From assembly GCA_903839865.1 (NCBI GenBank), contig CAIMEE010000260.1, positions 1 to 39,347 on the forward strand: DNA of 39,347 nt, in the 5' to 3' direction. The position numbers were made by a program, and so were the translations under genes. The notes beneath the pieces were generated by a model. That model had not been told where the DNA came from and made no database searches. It was given only the letters and a program-made list of their open reading frames with translations. The DNA comes from Enhydrobacter aerosaccus. Its GTDB lineage: Bacteria; Pseudomonadota; Alphaproteobacteria; Reyranellales; Reyranellaceae. Below, piece by piece: positions 6,897 to 14,133 of the stretch (its first letter is position 1; every line of letters begins with the position of its first letter).

Positions 6897-8828
6897 ATGC
6901 GTGCCTTGGCGGCGCTCGTCGCGTTTGGAATCGTGGCGGCGCTCAATTTCCTTTGGTGGTGGTGGCCCAACAGGCCGGTCGAGATCGCCGGCTGGACGAA
7001 TGCGCCTTTGCAGAGCGTGTCGTTCGCGCCCTATCGCCCCGGCCAAAGTCCGCTGACGCGGACATTCCCGACACCGGACCAGATCGACGAGGATCTTGCC
7101 CGGCTGAAGGGCAAGGTGCGCGCGGTGCGGACCTATTCGACCGGCGAGAACCTCGAGGCGGTGCCGCAGCGTGCCGGCAAATACGGGCTGAAGGTCTGGC
7201 ACGGCGCGTGGCTGAACGACAACGACAAGGAGAATCTCGAGCAGATCAATCTCCTGATCGATCACGCAAACAAGTATTCGGACACGATCGAGCGCGTGAT
7301 CGTCGGCAACGAAGTGCTGCTACGCAAGGACCTGACCGCCAATCAACTCCGGGGTTACATCCGGCAGGTGAAGCAACGGGTGAAACAGCCGGTCACCTAC
7401 GCCGATGTCTGGGAATTCTGGCTGCGCAACCCGTCCCTGGCTGACGAAGTCGACTTCATCACGATCCACGTGCTGCCGTACTGGGAAGACGAGCCGATTG
7501 GCCTCGATCGCCGTGAGCCGGACGGGACGCTGCGGATCGAAAAGCACATCGTCGACATCGTGCACAAGGTGCAGGCCCGCTTCCCGGGCAAGAAGATCGT
7601 GATCGGCGAGACGGGCTGGCCGAGCGATGGCCGCATGCGCTCCGATGCACGCACGGGCAGGATCGAGCAGGTGCGGTACTTCTCGATCTTCCGCGCGATC
7701 GCCGAACGCGAGCATCTCGACTACAACGTCGTGGAAGCCTTTGACCAGTTCTGGAAGTCCCGCCAGGAGGGCACGGTGGGCGCCACCTGGGGCCTGCTCG
7801 ATGCCGAACGGCACGACAAGTTCCAGCTCGGCAAGCCCGTTGTGGCCGAGCCGCATTGGCGCATCCTCTACACGCTCTCGATCATGCTGTCGGGGCTGCT
7901 CGTGCTGGCCTTCGCGTCGTGGCGCCGTCGCGCTGAGGCCAAGCAGATCGCCATCTTCGCGGTCTTCGCCCAACTCGTGGCGACGGTCTACGTCCAGTCG
8001 GTCTGGATCGATCTTTCGCGGACCTTCTATTTCGAGCGCATGCTCGGAATGGTCTTCTGGGCGCTGCTGCTGGGCGCCTTCGGATATGCGTTGCTGCGCG
8101 GCATCGCCGACAGCCTGACCGGACGCATGGCCGATCCGTCGCTTTACGGCGCGCGCGTGCGCGAGGCCTGGCAGGCGTGGCGGGAGCTGCCGCGCCTGCG
8201 GATATTCCAGCGCATCGACCTGTTCCTGCAGCTGCTCTACCTGGCGCTCACCGTGCTGTGCATCTTCTATCTCGTGGTAATCACCATCGACTGGTACGGC
8301 GGCGGCTTCCATATCGGCCTGAGCTACTTCGCTATCGCCATCGACGGCCGGTACCGCGATTTCCCGATCTGGAGCTTCGCGATGCCCAGCGTCGTGCTCA
8401 TGGCCTGGAAGATCATGACCATGCTGCGCAAGGAGAAGGTGCCCCGGCGGGAGCGCTTCATGCGCGGCCTTTCCTTCGGCCGGCTGCTGGGCTTTGACGG
8501 CAGTGCCGGCTATGTGCGGATGGACAAGTCCTTCAGCCGCTTGCGGCCGGTCTTGCCTGAAATCGCCCTGGCCGGCCTGCTGATCGTATGGGCCGCCGCC
8601 CTGGTGGTCACGGAGGGCGCGATCAAGGTCTACGACGGCGGCGCGGGCGGTTTCGTGGGCAGCGACGGCGGACGCTGGGTGATCCGCACGCTGTTCTGGA
8701 ACACGCAGGCCGATTGGTTCGCGGGCCTCGCCGTTCTGATGGCGATTCCCTATCTCGCGACCATATACGTATCGATCCGCGAGCCGCTGGCAGAACTGCC
8801 GCCGGACTCCTATACGAGCAAGTGGTAG
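6897..8828 (+). CDS. membrane-anchored glycoside hydrolase family 17 protein (beta-glucan synthesis/remodelling)
   Basis: Encodes 643 residues from the ATG at 6897; an in-frame TTG at 6864 is a weaker start. An N-terminal hydrophobic helix (residues 1-22) is followed by a GH17 TIM-barrel domain to about residue 320: the acid/base glutamate is E139 in VGNEVLLRK and the nucleophile E238 in IGETGWPSDG. After it come about seven membrane helices, e.g. ILYTLSIMLSGLLVLAFASW, LLYLALTVLCIFYLVVITI and ALAGLLIVWAAALVV. Similar proteins are annotated as beta-(1-6)-glucan synthases or exo-beta-1,3-glucanases, and GH17 domains occur with NdvB-type glucan synthases. The barrel probably faces the periplasm and trims or transfers glucan. 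No glycosyltransferase gene is next to it. Confidence 0.85.
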   Translation: MRALAALVAFGIVAALNFLWWWWPNRPVEIAGWTNAPLQSVSFAPYRPGQSPLTRTFPTPDQIDEDLARLKGKVRAVRTYSTGENLEAVPQRAGKYGLKVWHGAWLNDNDKENLEQINLLIDHANKYSDTIERVIVGNEVLLRKDLTANQLRGYIRQVKQRVKQPVTYADVWEFWLRNPSLADEVDFITIHVLPYWEDEPIGLDRREPDGTLRIEKHIVDIVHKVQARFPGKKIVIGETGWPSDGRMRSDARTGRIEQVRYFSIFRAIAEREHLDYNVVEAFDQFWKSRQEGTVGATWGLLDAERHDKFQLGKPVVAEPHWRILYTLSIMLSGLLVLAFASWRRRAEAKQIAIFAVFAQLVATVYVQSVWIDLSRTFYFERMLGMVFWALLLGAFGYALLRGIADSLTGRMADPSLYGARVREAWQAWRELPRLRIFQRIDLFLQLLYLALTVLCIFYLVVITIDWYGGGFHIGLSYFAIAIDGRYRDFPIWSFAMPSVVLMAWKIMTMLRKEKVPRRERFMRGLSFGRLLGFDGSAGYVRMDKSFSRLRPVLPEIALAGLLIVWAAALVVTEGAIKVYDGGAGGFVGSDGGRWVIRTLFWNTQADWFAGLAVLMAIPYLATIYVSIREPLAELPPDSYTSKW

Positions 8829-8862
8829 CCTGAAGGCTGGAGTAGACAGATGGAAATCACCC

Positions 8863-9324
8863 ATGGAAATTAAGGGCGAGTACAAGATCGCGGCCCCACG
8901 CGAGAAGGTTTTTGCGGCGCTGAACGATCAGGCGATCCTGCAGGCCTGCATTCCGGGCTGCGAGACGCTGGAGAAGCTGTCCGACACTGAAATGACGGCC
9001 AAGGTTCGCCTGCGGATCGGGCCGGTGAGCGCAGGCTTCTCGGGCAAGGTCACTCTGTCCGACATCGATCCGCCCAACGGCTACAAGATCAGCGGCGAGG
9101 GGCAGGGCGGTGTTGCGGGCTTTGCCAAGGGCGGAGCGGTGGTGAAGCTGACCGAGGACGGCAGCGACACGGTTCTGACATATGAAGTCGATGCCCAGGT
9201 CGGTGGCAAGATCGCCCAGGTCGGCGCACGCCTGATCCAGGGCACGGCCAAGAAACTGGCAGATCAGTTCTTCGGCAAGTTCGCCGAGAGCGTCGGCGCA
9301 CCGCCACCGGTTGCCGCGGCGTAA
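8863..9324 (+). CDS. coxG: CoxG family protein (SRPBCC fold, CO dehydrogenase subunit G)
   Basis: Encodes 153 residues beginning MEIKGEYKIAAPREKVFAAL, the START/SRPBCC pattern, with the family segments IPGCETLEKL, ISGEGQGGVAGFAKGGA and AQVGARLIQGTAKKLADQFF. CoxG is an accessory factor of molybdenum CO dehydrogenases; work on mycobacterial enzymes ties it to quinone delivery at the membrane. Many homologues are near 200 residues and end in a proline/alanine linker plus a membrane helix. This one stops just after a short APPPVAAA linker, and the missing tail seems to be encoded by the next small gene. It stands directly before the hydroxylase genes, with a 289-base interval that includes the miniprotein. 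Confidence 0.87.
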   Translation: MEIKGEYKIAAPREKVFAALNDQAILQACIPGCETLEKLSDTEMTAKVRLRIGPVSAGFSGKVTLSDIDPPNGYKISGEGQGGVAGFAKGGAVVKLTEDGSDTVLTYEVDAQVGGKIAQVGARLIQGTAKKLADQFFGKFAESVGAPPPVAAA

Positions 9325-9326
9325 CC

Positions 9327-9449
9327 ATGGCGCCGAATGACCCGATCCAGCCTGCGTCGTCTGCTGCAGCGCAACGCGGCTTCCGCCATTGGACGATCAT
9401 CGGCATCGTCGTGGCGGTTCTGATCGTGGTTTTCCTGCTGCGGCGCTGA
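9327..9449 (+). CDS. 40-residue single-pass membrane miniprotein next to CoxG
   Basis: A short frame starts with ATG two bases after the CoxG stop. It reads a hydrophilic Pro/Ala/Ser-rich segment (residues 1-17), then RGFRHW, then a hydrophobic helix WTIIGIVVAVLIVVFLL ended by two arginines. This is exactly the type of linker plus C-terminal anchor found on longer CoxG proteins. It lies in the -1 frame relative to coxG: a one-base slip before the stop would give a fused product of about 195 residues. It is either a separate, translationally coupled anchor, a frameshifted tail, or the result of a sequencing indel. No independent ribosome site is visible. Confidence 0.55.
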   Translation: MAPNDPIQPASSAAAQRGFRHWTIIGIVVAVLIVVFLLRR

Positions 9450-9450
9450 C

Positions 9451-9476
9451 GCGCAATCGTCTAGGGGCGATTGCGC
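9451..9476 (+). terminator. 9-bp perfect hairpin after the coxG/miniprotein pair
   Basis: GCGCAATCG, an 8-base loop, then CGATTGCGC begin one base after the miniprotein stop. No T-run follows, so this is not a textbook rho-independent terminator. It may be an attenuator, an mRNA-processing or stabilising stem, or an operator. The remaining 137 bases before the hydroxylase genes show no convincing promoter to my eye. Confidence 0.4.
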
Positions 9477-9613
9477 GATCCTTACCGCAGAGCGTTATTC
9501 CGCATTCGTAATTCGCTTGACCGGCGCACGAGCGGCGCGCGAGAGTCCCTTTCAACGCCGGGTTGGCGCGCGTCAACGCGCCGCGACGCAACGAATTTCG
9601 AGGGAGAAGAGTA

Positions 9614-10099
9614 ATGACGCTTTCCGTCGCCATGACTGTCAACGGCAAGGCCGTTTCCGGCAAGGTTGAGGCCCGCACGCTGCTGGTCCAGTTCCTGCGC
9701 GAGAACCTCGGCATGACCGGCACCCATGTCGGCTGCGACACCAGCCAGTGCGGTGCTTGCGTCGTCGACGTCGACGGCAAGTCCGTGAAGTCCTGCACCA
9801 TGCTGGCTGTCCAGGCCGAAGGCACCAAGGTCACGACGATCGAGGGCCTCGCGCCGAGCGCCGACAAGCTGCACCCGATGCAGGAAGCCTTCCGCGACAA
9901 CCACGCGCTTCAGTGCGGCTTCTGCACGCCGGGCATGGTGATGAGTGCCATCGACATGGTGAAGCGCAACAATTACCAGCTCGACGAGGCGACGGTGCGC
10001 CGCGAGCTCGAGGGCAACCTCTGCCGCTGCACCGGCTACCACAACATCGTGAAGGCAATTCTGGCCGCCGCGCCAGCAATGAAGTCTGCAGGAGTGTAA
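9614..10099 (+). CDS. (2Fe-2S) small subunit of a molybdenum hydroxylase (CoxS type)
   Basis: Encodes 161 residues from the ATG at 9614, which has AGGGAG (9601-9606) in front; a longer in-frame start at 9563 would add an Arg-rich, unconserved leader. The N-terminal plant-ferredoxin-like domain carries C41, C46, C49 and C61 ([10 protein letters not shown] ... SC), and the C-terminal four-helix domain carries C101, C104, C137 and C139 (QCGFC ... CRC): the two [2Fe-2S] clusters of the xanthine-oxidase family. It passes electrons from the molybdenum centre to the FAD subunit in the cytoplasm. First gene of an S-L-M set, 5 bases before the large subunit. Confidence 0.95.
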   Translation: MTLSVAMTVNGKAVSGKVEARTLLVQFLRENLGMTGTHVGCDTSQCGACVVDVDGKSVKSCTMLAVQAEGTKVTTIEGLAPSADKLHPMQEAFRDNHALQCGFCTPGMVMSAIDMVKRNNYQLDEATVRRELEGNLCRCTGYHNIVKAILAAAPAMKSAGV

Positions 10100-10104
10100 A
10101 CGCC

Positions 10105-12489
10105 ATGACCGCCGGAACCGGAATCGGTGCCCGGGTACTCCGTCGGGAAGACAAGCGCTTCCTGACGGGAACGGGCCGTTATGTGGACGATCTGCCCCTC
10201 GCACGGGCGACCTACGCGTATGTTCTGCGTTCCCCGCATGCTCATGCGAAGATCAAGTCGATCGACACGGCAAAGGCAAAGGCAATGCCGGGCGTCGTCG
10301 AGATCTTCACGGGCAAGGACACCGCCGACGCGAAGATGGGCGGTCTGATCTGCGGCTGGGTGGTCAAGGACAAGAACGGCGAGCCGCACAAGGCGCCCGC
10401 CCATCCGGTGATGGCGCTCGATACCGTGCGCTACGTCGGCGACACGGTGGCGATGATCGTTGCCAACAGCATCGATGAAGCCAAGGACGCGGCCGAAGCG
10501 ATCAAGGTCGACTATGAAGTAAAGCCGGCCAACGTCGATCTCGCCCGCGCGCTCGACAAGGGCGCCCCCCAGGTTCACCCGGAAGCACCGGGCAATCTGA
10601 TCTACGACTGGGAGATTGGCGTGAAGGCCGATGTCGAGGCAGCGTTCGCCAAGGCAGCGCACGTCACCGAGCTCGACATCGTGAACAACCGCCTGATCCC
10701 GAACGCGATGGAGCCGCGCGCGGCGGCAGCGGAGTACGACAAGGGCACGGGCAACTACACGCTGTGGTCGACATCGCAGAACCCGCAGGTGCTGCGTCTC
10801 ATCCTGTCGGCCTTCGTGCTGGGCATTCCCGAGCACAAGCTGCGTGTCGTGGCGCCCGATGTGGGCGGCGGCTTCGGCAGCAAGATCTTCTGCTACAACG
10901 AAGAGACCATGGTGTGCTGGGCCGCGAGCCGGGTCGGCCGTCCGATCAAGTGGACCGCCGAGCGTTCCGAGTCCTTCATGACTGACGCGCATGGTCGCGA
11001 CCACGTCACCCACGCCGAACTGGCGATGGACAAGGACGGCAAGTTTCTCGCCCTCAAGGTCGAGACGATTGCCAACATGGGTGCCTACCTGTCCACCTTC
11101 TCGACGGCGGTGCCGACTTACCTCTATGCGACGCTGCTGGCGGGCCAGTACACGACGCCGCTGATCTACGCCAACGTGAAGGCGGCGGTGACGCACACCG
11201 CGCCGGTCGATGCCTATCGCGGCGCCGGACGGCCGGAGGCAACCTTCGTGATCGAGAGCATCGTGTCGAAGGCGGCGGTCGAGATGAAGATGGATACGGC
11301 GGATCTGCGCCGGAAGAACTTCATTCCGAAGGAGGCCTTCCCGTACCAGACGCCGGTTGCGCTGCAGTACGATTCGGGCAACTACCCGCCCATCATCGAC
11401 GAGGCGATCAAGATTTCGGGCTACAAGGACTTCGAGTCCCGCCGTGCCGAGGCCAAGTCGCGCGGCAAGCTGCGCGGCATCGGCTTCTCGTCCTACATCG
11501 AGGCCTGTGGCTTGGCGCCGTCTAATGTCGTCGGTTCGCTCGGGGCGGGCGTCGGCCAATGGGAATCTGCCCAGATCAAGTTCAACCCGACGGGCAATGT
11601 CCAGGTCATGACGGGGGCGCACAGCCACGGCCAGGGCCACGAAACGACCTTCGCCCAGCTCATCCACGACAAGCTCGGCGTGCCGATGGACCAGATCGAG
11701 ATCGTCCATGGCGACACGGCGACGACGCCGTTCGGCATGGGCACCTATGGCTCGCGTTCGCTGGCCGTCGGCGGCTCGGCGATCATGAAGGCCACCGACA
11801 AGATCATTGCCAAGGGCAAGAAGGTCGCGGCCCATCTTATGGAAGCCGATGTGGCCGACGTCGAGTTCGAGAACGGCACCTTCAAGGTGGCGGGCACGGA
11901 CAAGAGCGTGCCGCTGGGGCAGGTCGTATTCTCGGCCTACGTGCCGCACAACTATCCGCTCGCTGAAGTCGAGCCAGGCATGGACGAGAATGCCTTCTAC
12001 GATCCGGCGAACTTCGTCTATCCGTCCGGCACGCAGATCTGCGAGGTCGAGATCGATCCCGACACCGGCGAGGTGGAGGTGATTGCCCATACCGCGGTCG
12101 ACGACTTCGGCAACATCATCAATCCGATGATTGTCGAGGGCCAGGTCCATGGCGGCATCGTGCAGGGCGTGGGCCAGGCGCTCTTCGAGAACGCCGTCTA
12201 CGACAAGGGCACGGGCCAGCTGATCAGCGGCTCGTACATGGACTACACCATGCCGCGCGCCGACAATTTCCCGTCGTTCAAGCTCGGCTACAAGACGACA
12301 CCATGCCCGCACAATCCGCTGGGCGTGAAGGGATGCGGCGAAGCGGGTGCGATCGCCGCACCTGCTGCCGTGATGAACGCTGTCTGCGATGCGCTGGCAC
12401 CGCTCGGTATCAAGCACGTGGAAATGCCGGCCACGTCGCTCAACATCTGGCAAACGATTCAGGGCGCCCAGCGCGTGGCCGCCGAGTAA
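10105..12489 (+). CDS. molybdopterin-binding large subunit, form II CO dehydrogenase-like (xanthine dehydrogenase family)
   Basis: Encodes 794 residues from the ATG at 10105; AGGAG (10090-10094) precedes it. The start [19 protein letters not shown] and the block [14 protein letters not shown] are typical of Mo-hydroxylase large subunits. The active-site loop is AYRGAGR (residues 370-376), the form II signature; form I CO dehydrogenases have AYRCSFR with the copper-binding cysteine. The active-site glutamate is E746 in [11 protein letters not shown]. The enzyme should therefore carry Mo-molybdopterin cytosine dinucleotide without the Mo-S-Cu centre. CO oxidation is unproven for form II, and a purine, aldehyde or N-heterocycle substrate is possible. 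Co-transcribed with the small and medium subunits. Confidence 0.93.
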   Translation: MTAGTGIGARVLRREDKRFLTGTGRYVDDLPLARATYAYVLRSPHAHAKIKSIDTAKAKAMPGVVEIFTGKDTADAKMGGLICGWVVKDKNGEPHKAPAHPVMALDTVRYVGDTVAMIVANSIDEAKDAAEAIKVDYEVKPANVDLARALDKGAPQVHPEAPGNLIYDWEIGVKADVEAAFAKAAHVTELDIVNNRLIPNAMEPRAAAAEYDKGTGNYTLWSTSQNPQVLRLILSAFVLGIPEHKLRVVAPDVGGGFGSKIFCYNEETMVCWAASRVGRPIKWTAERSESFMTDAHGRDHVTHAELAMDKDGKFLALKVETIANMGAYLSTFSTAVPTYLYATLLAGQYTTPLIYANVKAAVTHTAPVDAYRGAGRPEATFVIESIVSKAAVEMKMDTADLRRKNFIPKEAFPYQTPVALQYDSGNYPPIIDEAIKISGYKDFESRRAEAKSRGKLRGIGFSSYIEACGLAPSNVVGSLGAGVGQWESAQIKFNPTGNVQVMTGAHSHGQGHETTFAQLIHDKLGVPMDQIEIVHGDTATTPFGMGTYGSRSLAVGGSAIMKATDKIIAKGKKVAAHLMEADVADVEFENGTFKVAGTDKSVPLGQVVFSAYVPHNYPLAEVEPGMDENAFYDPANFVYPSGTQICEVEIDPDTGEVEVIAHTAVDDFGNIINPMIVEGQVHGGIVQGVGQALFENAVYDKGTGQLISGSYMDYTMPRADNFPSFKLGYKTTPCPHNPLGVKGCGEAGAIAAPAAVMNAVCDALAPLGIKHVEMPATSLNIWQTIQGAQRVAAE

Positions 12490-12503
12490 CTGGAGGAAGA
12501 CCT

Positions 12504-13301
12504 ATGTACGATTTCGCTTACCACCGCCCCAAGACCCTGGCCGACGCGGTCGCCACGCTGAAGGGCAAGGATGAGGCCCGGCCGATGTCGGGCGGCATGA
12601 CGCTGATCCCGACCCTGAAGCAGCGGCTGGCCAAGCCCAGCGACGTGGTCGATCTTGGCGGCATCAAGGAACTGGCCGGCATCAAGGCCGATGGGTCCAG
12701 CGTCACGATCGGCGCCATGACCAAGCACTACGACGTGTCGGTGTCGCCCGACGTGAAGAAGACGATCCCGGCGCTTGCCGAACTGGCCGGCCACATCGGC
12801 GATCCGGCGGTGCGTAACCGCGGCACCATCGGCGGCTCGGTCGCCAACAGCGATCCGGCGGCGGACTATCCCGCGGCCGTCGTGGCGCTGAACGCCACGA
12901 TCACGACGAATACCGGCAAGCATGCCGCCGACGGCTTCTTCAAGGGCCTGTTCGAGACGGCGCTGGCGGACGGCGAGCTGATCACCTCGATCACCTTCCC
13001 CAAGCCCGAGAAAGCCGCCTACATGAAGTTCCCCAACCCGGCGTCGCGCTACGCGATGGTCGGTGTGTTCGTGGCCAAGACCAAGGACGGCGTCCGCGTC
13101 GCGGTCACCGGCGCCGGCTCCGCCGTGTTCCGCGTGAAGGCGATGGAAGACGCGCTGGCGAAGAACTTCACATCGGCCGCGATCAAGGACATCAAGATCC
13201 CGTCGAAGGACCTCAACAGTGACATCCACGGCAGCGCCGAGTATCGCGCCCATCTGGTGGGCGTGATGGCCCGCCGCGCGGTCGACGCCGCCAACAAGTA
13301 G
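12504..13301 (+). CDS. FAD-binding medium subunit of the molybdenum hydroxylase (CoxM type)
   Basis: Encodes 265 residues; the ATG at 12504 follows a good ribosome site, GGAGGAAG. MYDFAYHRPKTLADAV is the usual N-terminus; SGGMTLIPTLKQR and GTIGGSVANSDPAAD are the two FAD-binding loops, and LITSITFPKP starts the C-terminal domain. The length is a little short of the usual 280-290. It takes electrons from the [2Fe-2S] subunit and passes them to a quinone or other acceptor. The gene order S-L-M differs from the M-S-L order of classical form I clusters. No coxD/E/F or MocA-like maturation gene lies nearby. A strong terminator follows. Confidence 0.93.
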   Translation: MYDFAYHRPKTLADAVATLKGKDEARPMSGGMTLIPTLKQRLAKPSDVVDLGGIKELAGIKADGSSVTIGAMTKHYDVSVSPDVKKTIPALAELAGHIGDPAVRNRGTIGGSVANSDPAADYPAAVVALNATITTNTGKHAADGFFKGLFETALADGELITSITFPKPEKAAYMKFPNPASRYAMVGVFVAKTKDGVRVAVTGAGSAVFRVKAMEDALAKNFTSAAIKDIKIPSKDLNSDIHGSAEYRAHLVGVMARRAVDAANK

Positions 13302-13329
13302 AAGCTTCGTCCGTAAAGGACTAACGTCG

Positions 13330-13358
13330 GGCGCCCCTCACGGGGCGCCTTTCGTTTT
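13330..13358 (+). terminator. rho-independent terminator after the hydroxylase operon
   Basis: GGCGCCCC, loop TCAC, GGGGCGCC, then TTTCGTTTT: an 8-bp all-GC stem with a T-rich tail, 28 bases after the medium-subunit stop and 13 bases before pcp. It ends the Mo-hydroxylase transcript. Confidence 0.85.
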
Positions 13359-13370
13359 GGGGGACAGCAA

Positions 13371-14012
13371 ATGCGCGCGTTGGTGACAGGCTTCGATCCG
13401 TTCGGTGGCGACGAGGTCAATCCCTCGTCGCTCGCTGTCGGGCGCTTGCCGTCCGTCGTAGGCAACGTCGAGGTCATGACAGCCGTCCTGCCGACGTCCT
13501 ACGCGAATTCGGCGAGGGTGCTGATGGCCGCGATCGACGATTCGAGGCCGGACTTTGTGCTGTGTGTCGGACAGGCGGGCGGCCGCACGGATCTCTGCCT
13601 CGAGCGCGTCGGCATCAACGTCCAGGACGCCCGCATCCGCGACAATGACGGCAACCAGCCGATCGACGTGCCGGTCGTGGCCGGCGGACCCGCGGCATAT
13701 TTAGCGACCTTGCCGATCAAGGCCTGCGTCGCGGAGATGCGCAGGGCGGGCCTGCCGGCGGTGGTGTCGAATACTGCGGGCACCTTCGTCTGCAACCACA
13801 TCCTCTACGCGCTGATGGACATCATCCGCCAGCAGCCGAGGCCGATGCGCGGCGGCTTCCTGCACATTCCCTATCTGCCGGAGCAGGCGAGCCGGGTGGG
13901 CGGTGCCCCATCGATGGCGCTCGACGACTTCGTGCGCGGCATCGAGATCATCCTGGAGACCAGCGCGAGTCACGCCGAGGATATCCACACCGCCGAAGGT
14001 CGGATTTCCTAG
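13371..14012 (+). CDS. pcp: pyroglutamyl-peptidase I
   Basis: Encodes 213 residues, matching the C15 cysteine peptidase family, which removes N-terminal pyroglutamate from peptides in the cytoplasm. MRALVTGFDPFGG is the family's N-terminal signature. The catalytic triad is visible as E78 (LCLERVGIN), C141 (NTAGTFVCNH) and H165 (GFLHIPYLP). It begins 13 bases after the T-tail of the upstream terminator, so it needs its own promoter or read-through. It is interesting beside a distant D-glutamate cyclase at the other end of the window (both touch 5-oxoproline chemistry), but there is no direct linkage. Confidence 0.94.
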   Translation: MRALVTGFDPFGGDEVNPSSLAVGRLPSVVGNVEVMTAVLPTSYANSARVLMAAIDDSRPDFVLCVGQAGGRTDLCLERVGINVQDARIRDNDGNQPIDVPVVAGGPAAYLATLPIKACVAEMRRAGLPAVVSNTAGTFVCNHILYALMDIIRQQPRPMRGGFLHIPYLPEQASRVGGAPSMALDDFVRGIEIILETSASHAEDIHTAEGRIS

Positions 14013-14018
14013 CTTCGC

Positions 14019-14037
14019 CGCGCAATAATGTTGCGCG
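14019..14037. other. small hairpin downstream of pcp
   Basis: CGCGCAA-TAATG-TTGCGCG forms a 7-bp stem beginning 7 bases after the pcp stop. No T-run follows. It could protect the 3' end or mark a weak terminator. Confidence 0.3.
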
Positions 14038-14091
14038 AGGGGAGTGGCGGAATCCGGTGCAAAATGCCTAAAAGCGTTATGAAATGGGCAT

Positions 14092-14133
14092 CCGAGGTGT
14101 CCCAGGAAATTGGGAAACTCGGCGTCATTTTTC
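14092..14133 (+). terminator. possible imperfect terminator between convergent pcp and RND genes
   Basis: CCGAG ... CCCA - GGAAAT - TGGG ... CTCGG forms a two-part stem with a 4/3-base internal loop, followed by CGTCATTTTTC. It is oriented to stop pcp transcription just before the opposing RND permease stop codon. The internal loop makes it only moderately convincing. Confidence 0.35.

Noticed and set aside
4299-7265. Open minus-strand frame of 988 codons opposite the QOR, SDR, DUF2817 and GH17 genes
   Set aside because: The translation is His/Arg/Ala/Gly-rich low-complexity sequence without domain motifs, and the plus strand holds four well-recognised genes; a shadow frame of GC-rich DNA.
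10036-12453. Open minus-strand frame of 805 codons inside the Mo-hydroxylase large subunit gene
   Set aside because: Same shadow effect; the large subunit on the plus strand is complete and motif-rich.
10105-12489. Calling the large subunit a true aerobic CO dehydrogenase (form I)
   Set aside because: The loop reads AYRGAGR and lacks the cysteine of AYRCSFR, so only a form II, CO dehydrogenase-like call is justified.
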